Part shown: positions 17,683 through 25,476 of the stretch, in pieces
How the letters are laid out: the number at the start of each line of letters is the position of its first letter
Position numbering within the stretch: position 1 is the stretch's first letter
NCBI GenBank assembly: GCA_011389765.1
Contig: JAABTT010000026.1
Span: 1-40,757 of the forward strand
Source: Desulfohalobiaceae bacterium S24
GTDB lineage: Bacteria; Desulfobacterota; Desulfovibrionia; Desulfovibrionales; Desulfothermaceae
Length of the DNA: 40,757 nt
Direction: 5' to 3'
Program-made: the position numbers and the translations under genes
Notes under the pieces: generated by a model
Seen by the model: only the letters and a program-made list of their open reading frames with translations
What the model was told of the DNA's origin: nothing
Databases searched by the model: none

Positions 17683-18759
17683 ATGGGATTACAGCTCATC
17701 AAGCCCGGAACCAGCATCGATTTTATGTCCAAACGGAAATTGGCTTTGTTTGCTTCTCTTGTGGTGCTTGGTCTCGGCATTCTTTCGCTGATTTTCCGGG
17801 GTGGGCTGCACTATGGCATTGATTTTGCCGGCGGCATCAATATCCAAGTCCAGTTTGAGCAGGAAGTGGATTTGAATGAACTCAAGGACGTCCTGCAGGC
17901 GAGCGGACTCCCTGAACTGCGGGTGCAGCGCTTTGGCATGCAGATGGACCATGAGTATCTGCTGCGGGTTTCGGCCACGGACCAGAAAGCGGAAGAACTC
18001 AGAGCAAAAGTCAAACAGGGGCTGGAAGAACATCTTGGATCCGGCTTTACCATTCAACGCCTGGAAATGGTGGGTCCCAAAGTAGGCTCCGATTTGAAAA
18101 ATAAGGCTTTGCAGGCCCTGTTTTACGCGGTTTTGCTCATTTCAATCTATATTTCCGGACGCTTTGAGCATAAATGGCTGACCGCGGGCATTATGGCCCT
18201 GGGCCTGATTACCGGCCTCTATCTCCTGGAGCTTTTGTCCGTCCCTCTTTTCTTCCTGATCCTGGCCGCGCTGTTGATCACCATGGGTCTGTGCTGGTAT
18301 CTCCAGCTCAACTACGCCTTGGGAGCCATCGTGGCCCTGATCCATGACGTGCTGATCACCGTGGGTATTTTTTCGATTTTGAACAAGGACTTCGATTTGA
18401 CTACTGTGGCGGCCTTGTTGACCATCATCGGGTATTCCCTGAACGATACCATTGTTGTCTTCGACCGGATACGGGAAAACCTGCGATCCAAAAAAACAAG
18501 GCCATTGCGGCAGGTTATCAATGCCAGCGTGAATCAAACCCTGAGCCGGACCCTGCTCACCTCCGGGACCACCCTGCTGGTTGTTGCCGCCCTGTATATT
18601 CTGGGCGGCGGGGTGATCCATGATTTTGCCCTGGCGCTCATTATCGGCGTGGTGGTGGGGACGTATTCGTCCATTTATATCGCCAGTTCTCTGCTCCTGG
18701 GAATCGGCCCCACACCTGAAGCGGAAGAGGAATTGACGGTTTCCAGGGTCGAGGTCTGA
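17683..18759 (+). CDS. secF: Protein translocase subunit SecF
   Basis: A 358-aa partner of SecD. It has the N-terminal membrane helix, the short periplasmic P4 domain beginning GIDFAGGINIQVQF, and the five-helix membrane core with IGYSLNDTIVVFDRIRENL and LSRTLLTSGTTLLVV. The start at 17683 follows GAGGGA with good spacing; a TTG start 21 codons upstream would add residues not seen in the family. Between the second and third core helices there is an additional hydrophobic stretch (LFFLILAALLITMGLCWYL), which looks like part of TM3 with a somewhat extended loop. Last gene of the yajC-secDF unit. Confidence 0.95.
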   Translation: MGLQLIKPGTSIDFMSKRKLALFASLVVLGLGILSLIFRGGLHYGIDFAGGINIQVQFEQEVDLNELKDVLQASGLPELRVQRFGMQMDHEYLLRVSATDQKAEELRAKVKQGLEEHLGSGFTIQRLEMVGPKVGSDLKNKALQALFYAVLLISIYISGRFEHKWLTAGIMALGLITGLYLLELLSVPLFFLILAALLITMGLCWYLQLNYALGAIVALIHDVLITVGIFSILNKDFDLTTVAALLTIIGYSLNDTIVVFDRIRENLRSKKTRPLRQVINASVNQTLSRTLLTSGTTLLVVAALYILGGGVIHDFALALIIGVVVGTYSSIYIASSLLLGIGPTPEAEEELTVSRVEV

Positions 18760-18779
18760 GTCTGCATTATAGGATTTAG

Positions 18780-18798
18780 GATTGAAGATTTAAGATTG
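18780..18798. repeat. Second copy of the GATTGAAGATTTAAGATTG repeat
   Basis: A 19-base sequence identical to positions 4-22, here 20 bases after the secF stop. It marks a dispersed intergenic sequence family in this genome. Confidence 0.6.
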
Positions 18799-18835
18799 CT
18801 GAATCTAAGAATTTTGAAGTCAAGAGAAGTGGGCC

Positions 18836-20059
18836 ATGATCAGAATCAATGAACAGTACCTGAAATTGCAGACCTCCTATCTTTTTGCCGACATTAAGAA
18901 GCGCATGACCGATTTTCAGGAGCGCTATCCCGGGCGGGAGATGATCAAGCTGGGCATCGGAGACGTCACCAGAGGCCTGCCGAGGGCCTGTGTCGAGGCC
19001 ATGCAGTCTGCTGTGGCGGAGATGGCCGATGAGGACACATTTCGAGGGTACGGTCCTGAGCAGGGCTATGCCTTTTTGCGGGAAAAGATCGCCGGGCATG
19101 AGTATCAGGCCCGTGGGGTCGGTATTGAGGCCGATGAAATTTTTGTGAGTGACGGAGCCAAGTGCGATACCGGGAATTTTCAGGAAATTCTGGCCGGGGA
19201 TGCGGTGGTGGCCCTGCCTGATCCGGTCTACCCGGTCTATCTGGATGCCAATGTCATGGCCGGGCGGGCTGGAACCTTTGCCGATGGTCGTTACACGGGA
19301 ATCGTCTATCTGGACTGCACCGAGGCCAATAATTTTATGCCGGATCTCCCCGGCGAGCAGGTGGATATCATCTACCTCTGTTTTCCGAATAATCCGACCG
19401 GTGCGATGATCGATAAAGAGGGCCTTCGGAAGTGGGTTGATTTTGCCAGGAAGCACAAGGCTCTGATTCTGTATGATGCTGCCTATGAGATCTTTATTCA
19501 GGACCCCGACTTGCCCCGTTCGATATTCGAGGTTGAAGGGGCCGGGGAATGCGCGGTGGAATTCAGGAGTTATTCCAAAACCGCCGGTTTCACCGGAACC
19601 AGGTGCGCCTATACCGTGGTGCCCAAGGATTGCCGGGCCTTTACCTCCCGAGGCGAACCGGTTTCGCTGCATGATCTCTGGTTACGCAGACAGAGCACCA
19701 AATTCAACGGGGCTTCCTACCCTGTCCAGCGGGCCGCTGAAGCCGTGTATACTCCCGCCGGACAAGAGCAGATCAAAGAGCGGATCGAGTATTATTTGGC
19801 AAACGCCCAATTGCTGAAGCAAAGTATGGAATCCCTCGGGTTTCAGTGCGCGGGGGGGCTTCATTCCCCGTATATCTGGATCAATGGCCGGCGGGATGCC
19901 TGGGACTTTTTCGACCTGCTCTTGCATGAGGCCGGGGTGGTGTGTACTCCGGGTGTTGGTTTCGGCAGCTGCGGTCAAGGATACATCCGCTTGAGCGCCT
20001 TTAATACCCGCGAAAATGTACGCAAGGCAGTGGACAGGATTCAGGACGCCCTTGCCTGA
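18836..20059 (+). CDS. dapL: LL-diaminopimelate aminotransferase (DapL)
   Basis: PLP enzyme that converts tetrahydrodipicolinate directly to LL-diaminopimelate, bypassing the succinyl or acetyl routes of DapD/C/E. It serves lysine and peptidoglycan synthesis. It is 407 aa (family about 410). The DapL-specific N-terminus (YLKLQTSYLFADIKKR, then IKLGIGDVTRGLP) is clear. PLP contacts include CFPNNPTGA (182-190), Asp214/Tyr217 in LYDAAYE, the Schiff-base Lys248 in SYSKTAGFTGTR, and the C-terminal Arg in GYIRLSAF. The ribosome binding site is weak (AAGTGGG). The asnS gene follows after 28 bases in the same direction. Confidence 0.95.
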   Translation: MIRINEQYLKLQTSYLFADIKKRMTDFQERYPGREMIKLGIGDVTRGLPRACVEAMQSAVAEMADEDTFRGYGPEQGYAFLREKIAGHEYQARGVGIEADEIFVSDGAKCDTGNFQEILAGDAVVALPDPVYPVYLDANVMAGRAGTFADGRYTGIVYLDCTEANNFMPDLPGEQVDIIYLCFPNNPTGAMIDKEGLRKWVDFARKHKALILYDAAYEIFIQDPDLPRSIFEVEGAGECAVEFRSYSKTAGFTGTRCAYTVVPKDCRAFTSRGEPVSLHDLWLRRQSTKFNGASYPVQRAAEAVYTPAGQEQIKERIEYYLANAQLLKQSMESLGFQCAGGLHSPYIWINGRRDAWDFFDLLLHEAGVVCTPGVGFGSCGQGYIRLSAFNTRENVRKAVDRIQDALA

Positions 20060-20087
20060 ATCAAGAGCACATCCGGAAGCATAGACT

Positions 20088-21473
20088 ATGAAACAAATTT
20101 CAGTTGTTGAGGCCTTGGAAGCCCAAAGCCCTCGGGACGCAATTCTTGTCCAAGCTTGGATCAGGACCAAGCGGGACGCCAAAGGCTTTTCTTTTTTGGA
20201 AGTCAATGACGGCAGCTGTCTGAAGAATCTCCAGGTGATCGTGGATCAGGGGACCCCCGGCTATGATCAGCTCCTTGAACAGGGGACCGGGGCCTCGGTC
20301 AGCATCCAGGGCAGCCTGGTGGAGTCGCCGGGAAAAGGCCAGAAATGGGAAGTGCAGGCCGACCTGGCCCAGGTGCTGGGAACGGCTGACCCGGAAACCT
20401 ATCCCCTGCAGAAAAAGAGACATTCGGATGAGTTTCTGCGGGGCATTGCTCAGCTCAGACCCCGCACCAATAAGTATGGGGCCATGAATCGCATCCGATC
20501 GGACCTTTCCTGGTCCGTGCATCGTTATTTTCATGAACATGGTTTTTTCTGTGTTCACAGCCCGGTCCTCACCGGGTCTGATTGCGAAGGCGCCGGGGAG
20601 CTCTTTCGAGTGACCGCCTTGGAGCCGGATCGTTTTTCCGCGGATCCGAAAATCATGGAGCAGGATTTTTTCGGGAAACCCGCGTATCTCACTGTTTCCG
20701 GGCAACTCACGGCTGAGGTGATGGCCTGCTCCCTGGGCAAGGTGTATACCTTTGGACCGACGTTCCGGGCGGAAAATTCCAATACGCCCAGACATGCAGC
20801 AGAGTTCTGGATGATTGAACCTGAAGTCGCCTTTGCCGATCTTTCGGCGATCATTGATTTGGCTGAAGATCTCATCAAGACGGTGCTAGGCGAGGTACGG
20901 ACGAGCCGCGCTGATGACCTGGAGCTGTTCGCTCGGTTCGTGGACAAGGGCCTGAACCAGGCCTTGGACGAGGTTCTGGATTCCCCTTTTGTGCGACTGC
21001 CCTATGCCGAGGCCGTGACGCTCCTCCAAGAGGCCGGAGAAAAGCGGTCTTTTGAGTATCCCGTAGAGTACGGCATGGACCTCCAGACCGAGCACGAGCG
21101 CTATCTGGTGGAAGAACATTTCCAGAGGCCGGTGGTGGTCTTTGATTATCCCGCTTCCATCAAGCCTTTTTACATGCGGGTCAATGACGGCGGAGAGACC
21201 GTGGCGGCCATGGACGTGCTGCTTCCCAGGGTTGGCGAAGTGGTCGGCGGCAGCCAGAGGGAAGAACGGCTTGATGTTTTGCGCCGGCGCATGGAGGCCC
21301 AGGGGATGGATATCGAGGAATATCGCTGGTATCTGGATCTGCGCCGATACGGCACTGTTCCCCATTCCGGATTCGGGCTTGGCTTTGAACGTCTGCTCAT
21401 GCTCATGACCGGGGTGCACAATATCCGGGACGTCCTGCCTTTTCCCAGAACCCCCAAGCATCTCCAATTCTGA
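20088..21473 (+). CDS. asnS: Asparaginyl-tRNA synthetase
   Basis: Class IIb synthetase of 461 aa (E. coli 466). The N-terminal OB-fold anticodon-binding domain covers about 1-105 (VQAWIRTKRDAKGFSFLEVNDG). In the catalytic core motif 2 reads FRAENSNTPRHAAEFWMIEPE in two adjoining parts and motif 3 is GFGLGFERLLML near the C-terminus. The N-terminal signature and the HAAEFWMIEPE form are those of AsnRS rather than AspRS. Presence of AsnRS suggests direct Asn-tRNA charging in this organism. No gatCAB genes are visible here. A weak hairpin (ACAGG-CGGC-CCTGT, about 21478-21491) follows the stop, before the convergent next gene. Confidence 0.96.
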   Translation: MKQISVVEALEAQSPRDAILVQAWIRTKRDAKGFSFLEVNDGSCLKNLQVIVDQGTPGYDQLLEQGTGASVSIQGSLVESPGKGQKWEVQADLAQVLGTADPETYPLQKKRHSDEFLRGIAQLRPRTNKYGAMNRIRSDLSWSVHRYFHEHGFFCVHSPVLTGSDCEGAGELFRVTALEPDRFSADPKIMEQDFFGKPAYLTVSGQLTAEVMACSLGKVYTFGPTFRAENSNTPRHAAEFWMIEPEVAFADLSAIIDLAEDLIKTVLGEVRTSRADDLELFARFVDKGLNQALDEVLDSPFVRLPYAEAVTLLQEAGEKRSFEYPVEYGMDLQTEHERYLVEEHFQRPVVVFDYPASIKPFYMRVNDGGETVAAMDVLLPRVGEVVGGSQREERLDVLRRRMEAQGMDIEEYRWYLDLRRYGTVPHSGFGLGFERLLMLMTGVHNIRDVLPFPRTPKHLQF

Positions 21474-21508
21474 AAAACAGGCGGCCCTGTATTTACGTCT
21501 GCATGTAC

Positions 21509-23503
21509 TTAGTCCATGAGCTGCGGGGCGAGGACGATTTCCACCCGCCGGTTTTGGGCCCGTCCTTCTTCGGTTTCGTTGCTTGCAACGGGATCATAAA
21601 AGGAGCGTCCCACCACTTCGAGTTGATCCGGTTGGATGTAGTCTTCCAGGGCATGGACCACGCTGGCGGAGCGTTCGGCTGAAAGTTCCCAGTTGCTCTG
21701 ATAGAGAGGCAAAAGGTTCGGGCCGATGGGTACAGTGTCCGTGTGCCCCACGACCCTGATTGTCTTGTCTTGCATCTTCCGCAGTATTTGTGAAACATTG
21801 TTCAGGAGCTTCTTCCCTTCCGCCTGGACCTCTTTCCGCCCGGATTCAAACAGGATTTTGTCCACAATGGTCACCGTGAGGTTGCCTTTGAGCTTGGTGA
21901 TGGTCATTTCCTTGTCCTGGATCTGGTTTTGAAATTTTTCGATGAGCCGGCTGTAGGTCTTCTTCAGATTATCCAGGCGCTCCTCGGCATTTTCCCTTTG
22001 AGATTGCACTCTGTTCAGCCGCGCCTCCAGACTTTCCAGCAACTGCTGGTTTTCCTGAAGGGTTTGTCTCAAGGCCATTTTTTCACTATGAACGCTGGTC
22101 GTGGTTTGCTGCAGGGTGTTCACTTTCTCCTGCTGTTGCTCGACCTGTTCGTGCAATGTCTGCTCACTCTGTTTCAATTGCTGGAGTTGACGGCTTAAGG
22201 TTCCGGAGTATTGCTGTTTTTGCTGAATGGTCTTTTGCAGTTCGGCAATTTTCGCTTCGAGGCGCTTGATGCTTTGAGCGGCCGTTGCCTGGATGCGCTC
22301 TTTTCTCAAGTCCTGCTCCCGGATGGTTTTCTGGGCCGAAGCGAGTTCGGATTTGACCTCTTGGAGTTCGCTTTGCAGTGATAGCAGCTTTTCCTGCATT
22401 TCCGAAATCCGATCTCTGGCTGCAATCCTGATGCGCTCGGTTTTCAATTTCTGCTTTTGGATGGTGTCGTGCGCCTGTTCGAGTTGCTGCTTCAGCTCGG
22501 CGATGGCCTCCTGCAGATCCCGGATGCGGTCCTCGTTTTTTGGAATTTGAGCTTCTTGGGGTTCGGGGGGGATGGCTTCGGCCTGGGACGAAATCGCTTG
22601 TTCAGCCGCCTGCTTGGCCCGGACAGCCTGCTTTTCCTGTAAGGTCTGCAAGGCATTTTGGAGTTCACGCTCTTTTGCCGCCAGACGGCTTTCCGCCTGT
22701 TCTAGCTTGTCCTGAGCGGACCGGAGTTGCTGCTTCAGGGAATGAATCCAGTCCCTGGCTGCGTCCTGGATGCGCTCTTTGGCATATTCCCCCTCCTGGA
22801 TGGTCTCTTGCGCCTCCTGAAGCTTGGTGTCTCTTCTTGCAAGCTCATTTTCAAGCAGCTGCAGATCCTGGCGGCAGCCTTGAAGCTCTGCCCTCAGATT
22901 TTTGATCCAATTTTTTGTATCACCTTGTATTTGTATGTTTTCTTGTGCGAGCTGCTGGATGGTCTGCCGGCCCTGCTGCAGAGCGGTGGCCTGTTCGGAC
23001 CCCTTCTTCCGTGTCCGCTCCAGCTCGGCCTGGGCCGCCTGGAGCTTGTCCCGGAGTTCCATGATCTGATCTCTGGCTGCCGCCCGGATACGCTGTTTGG
23101 CCAGCTTTTGTTTCTTGACAGACTCCCGGGCCTTTCGAAGATCCGCTGTTTTTGTCCCCGGTTCATTGTCTTTGTCAGCCAGCTGCTGCTGGAGGTCTTC
23201 GAGGTCTTTTTGCTTGGCTGCGGCTTGCTTTTCAGCTGCAGAGCGTTTCTTTTCTTCTGAGTTCAGGGCTTTCCGAAGTTCTTTGTTTTTTTCTTCCAGG
23301 GATTCGAGTCTTCTGTTCAGCTCCTTGTTTTCAGCCTGGACTGATTCCGCTTCGATTTTTTGGGCAGCCAGATTCTGCAATTGTTGCTTCTGATCCTGGT
23401 TATGTTCTTGCAAGTCCTTGTTCGAACTATACAAATAGAGATCCAATCCGGCAGCCGCCAGAGCTACAATGGCCAGGATCACAAGAAAGACGTTCTTTTT
23501 CAT
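21509..23503 (-). CDS. Long coiled-coil envelope protein with C-terminal OmpA/MotB domain
   Basis: A 664-aa protein. A single N-terminal membrane helix (about 4-25) is followed by about 500 residues of nearly continuous Gln/Glu/Lys/Leu-rich coiled coil. An OmpA-like peptidoglycan-binding domain ends it (about 543-660: FESGRKEVQAEG, VVGHTDTVPI, LSAERSASVV, NRRVEIVLAP). The layout predicts an inner-membrane-anchored rod crossing the periplasm to the cell wall. A degenerate motif of about 24 residues, consensus TIQxxxLxxERIxxAARDxIxxL, recurs at about 128-151, 181-204, 234-257, 347-370 and 393-416, with a weaker copy near 295. The short Pro break (311-322) splits the rod. GGGGGGAA precedes the ATG at 23503. 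Function unknown; comparable OmpA-tailed coiled coils occur in motility and envelope systems. Confidence 0.85.
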   Translation of the reverse strand: MKKNVFLVILAIVALAAAGLDLYLYSSNKDLQEHNQDQKQQLQNLAAQKIEAESVQAENKELNRRLESLEEKNKELRKALNSEEKKRSAAEKQAAAKQKDLEDLQQQLADKDNEPGTKTADLRKARESVKKQKLAKQRIRAAARDQIMELRDKLQAAQAELERTRKKGSEQATALQQGRQTIQQLAQENIQIQGDTKNWIKNLRAELQGCRQDLQLLENELARRDTKLQEAQETIQEGEYAKERIQDAARDWIHSLKQQLRSAQDKLEQAESRLAAKERELQNALQTLQEKQAVRAKQAAEQAISSQAEAIPPEPQEAQIPKNEDRIRDLQEAIAELKQQLEQAHDTIQKQKLKTERIRIAARDRISEMQEKLLSLQSELQEVKSELASAQKTIREQDLRKERIQATAAQSIKRLEAKIAELQKTIQQKQQYSGTLSRQLQQLKQSEQTLHEQVEQQQEKVNTLQQTTTSVHSEKMALRQTLQENQQLLESLEARLNRVQSQRENAEERLDNLKKTYSRLIEKFQNQIQDKEMTITKLKGNLTVTIVDKILFESGRKEVQAEGKKLLNNVSQILRKMQDKTIRVVGHTDTVPIGPNLLPLYQSNWELSAERSASVVHALEDYIQPDQLEVVGRSFYDPVASNETEEGRAQNRRVEIVLAPQLMD

Positions 23504-23682
23504 TCTTCCCCCCGCATCATGGAGCATAGGTTTGCATCTGAATTCAAGCATCAATATCAAAAGAATAATGAAAAATCAATCTGTTCTGCAAATTCGATTT
23601 GGAGCTGTCCAGGCGGTCTTGAAGTGGCTGCTCGGATCACGTAGACTGCAGCAAGCGAACAGGATCCGGGTTTGTAACCGCT

Positions 23683-24525
23683 TTGAACGATAGGTTTTTT
23701 ATTTTGCTTCCTCAGCCCTATTTTCTTTCCCTGCATCACCAGTTTCATCTGGACGCAAACCTTCCGGCCCTGGCGCCGCTGGATGAAGCGAATGCAGAAC
23801 TCATCAGCAATGCGGCCGGCGTGCTCATGCCCAAGTATTTTTCTCCGGCACGGCACCGGCAGGTGGCCGGTTTGGCCGGAAGGTATTTTCCGGATTTAAC
23901 CGCCAGGTATAGCTATCGCGGCAAGGCGCAGCAAATCCGGCTTTTTGAAGAGCATCGGGTTCCCCATCCCCGGACCATGATTTTTGAGCATCCGCAAGCC
24001 GCTAAAAGGCTGTACGAATCCGAGGGACGGGCCATGAATTTTCCGTATGTTCTCAAAGGCAATTCCGGAGGCGGCGGGTCGAATGTCTTTTGCATTCCGG
24101 ATCAAGAGATTTTTAAAGACCGGATCGAACTCCTGCCGGCAGATGAGCCTGTTCTGATCCAGGAACGGATAAATCATGGCGGCATGGATCTCCGGGTGGT
24201 TCTCATGGGGAGGATCGTGCGCAGCTATTTCCGGGTGGGCGGCGGCGATTTCTACAACAACGTCTCCAAGGGAGCCCGGATCGAAGCCGACCTTTTCCCG
24301 GAGAAGCAGCAGCAGGGGCAGGCAATGGCCCTGGATCTGGCGCGAGCCGCAGGCATAGATCTGGCGGGATTCGATATCCTTTTTCCGGTTGACGGCGATC
24401 CGCTCTTTTTGGAGGTCAATTTTCTATTCGGCCGCAAAGGTTTGGGCGGATTAAAAGGCTACCGGGAAATGTTCCGCCAAGCGGTCCAGGACTGGATGGA
24501 TCGGGTGAGAAGGGGATTTGAGTAA
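23683..24525 (+). CDS. ATP-grasp protein (RimK/glutathione-synthetase-like)
   Basis: A 280-aa soluble protein with the ATP-grasp fold, which joins a carboxylate to an amine or thiol through an acyl phosphate. FPYVLKGNSGGGGSNVF (about 118-134) is the ATP-binding lysine and glycine loop. EPVLIQERINHGGMDLRVVLMG is the central strand region. DGDPLFLEVNFLFGRKGLGG holds the magnesium-binding Glu and Asn. Substrates cannot be inferred. The start is the least certain in the window: only TTG at 23683 (or a second TTG at 23704) is in frame and no good ribosome binding site is seen. It is divergent from the coiled-coil gene and followed by a dispersed repeat and the DUF166 gene. Confidence 0.82.
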   Translation: MNDRFFILLPQPYFLSLHHQFHLDANLPALAPLDEANAELISNAAGVLMPKYFSPARHRQVAGLAGRYFPDLTARYSYRGKAQQIRLFEEHRVPHPRTMIFEHPQAAKRLYESEGRAMNFPYVLKGNSGGGGSNVFCIPDQEIFKDRIELLPADEPVLIQERINHGGMDLRVVLMGRIVRSYFRVGGGDFYNNVSKGARIEADLFPEKQQQGQAMALDLARAAGIDLAGFDILFPVDGDPLFLEVNFLFGRKGLGGLKGYREMFRQAVQDWMDRVRRGFE

Positions 24526-24567
24526 GCAGAGTCCTTGAAAAATTCGAAAATACAGTATAGGCTTTAA

Positions 24568-24737
24568 GTGACTTATCGGTTAATCCCTGTCATAGAATAC
24601 AAGAAGATGTGTTGCTCCGAAGCAGTTGAAGTCCTTGTTAAAGAAATTGGAAATTTGAAATTGGCAAGAAAAGAATGCAAAAATGCAGAGTGTTCTATAA
24701 AGCCTCATCAAATTTCGAATTTCGAATTTCGAATTTC
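24568..24737. repeat. Dispersed intergenic repeat, copy A, with a 7-bp tandem tail
   Basis: Bases 24568-24663 match 30174-30269 at 86 of 96 positions by my count, and the similarity resumes to about 24725 after the point where the other copy carries 43 extra bases. The right end is a tandem repeat AATTTCG, about 3.9 copies (24711-24737). A short open frame exists in both copies, but the 43-base difference shifts it, so it is not treated as a gene. Confidence 0.75.
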
Positions 24738-24802
24738 TAAATCCGAAGTGAACCTGGAACATTTGGGTTGCGGGCGTAGTCAGCTTTGGAGATGAGGCAA
24801 CG

Positions 24803-25453
24803 ATGAGCCAAACGGCAAATCATCAACAGCGGATTTTGGTTCTTGAACAGAACAAAAGCGGCCAGAGCAAAATTCAAGGCATTCTTGAAAGGGCCGCAGC
24901 TGATTTTTCCATCAGCAGATATGATATCACGGTTCCCCTTCCGGCGATCCTCGATGATACCGGGCCGTACCTGCCGGCAGCCTTTGAGGCGGATCTGGTC
25001 CTCGATTACCTGAAGCACCCCGATCTCTCCCTGGATGTATCCAAAGCCTGCAGTGAACAGGGAATCCCGGTGGTGGCTTCCGGCCGGAAGATGTTGCAGC
25101 AATGGTCCTGGACCCCGCCGGTGTGCTGCGCCCTTCCAAAGTCGGCCGAGTGCGGTCTGTACTCTCAGATGTTCGGGTATCCGGAGTTTGTCGTTACTCT
25201 TGAAGGCGATATCATCCGGGATATTCAGGTCAAACGCGGTGCGCCATGCGGCGCGACCTGGAAGAGCGTCGCCGGACTGCGGGGGATATCAAGCCGGGAA
25301 GCGCTTGAAAAAATCGGCCTTCGCGTCCAGTTCGCCTGTACGGCGAATCCAGCCGGCTGGGATCCCATCAAGGGAAAGAGTCCGGTTCATCTGGCGGCGG
25401 ACATCCATTCGGCGGCCCTTAAGCTGTCCATTATCAAGGCCGGCCGGTCCTGA
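24803..25453 (+). CDS. DUF166 domain protein
   Basis: A 216-aa soluble protein of the DUF166 family, found in methanogens and sulfate reducers and sometimes labelled thymidylate-synthase-like without proof. The cysteine pattern is the family mark: PPVCCALPKS (about 109-118), RGAPCGATWK (about 144-153) and FACTANPAGW (about 176-185), followed by HLAADIHSAALKLS. Four conserved cysteines suggest a metal or Fe-S site, by inference. GATGAGG lies before the ATG. It is 23 bases before the sensor kinase gene in the same direction, so the two may be co-expressed. Confidence 0.82.
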   Translation: MSQTANHQQRILVLEQNKSGQSKIQGILERAAADFSISRYDITVPLPAILDDTGPYLPAAFEADLVLDYLKHPDLSLDVSKACSEQGIPVVASGRKMLQQWSWTPPVCCALPKSAECGLYSQMFGYPEFVVTLEGDIIRDIQVKRGAPCGATWKSVAGLRGISSREALEKIGLRVQFACTANPAGWDPIKGKSPVHLAADIHSAALKLSIIKAGRS

Positions 25454-25476
25454 AGTTTCCATTCCCTGTACACGCT

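Noticed and set aside
24568..24795. A 75-codon frame in repeat copy A and a 90-codon relative in copy B as a small gene family
   Set aside because: The first ~30 codons look alike, but the 43-base difference shifts the frame and the ends diverge, and neither has a ribosome binding site; noncoding repeat is simpler.
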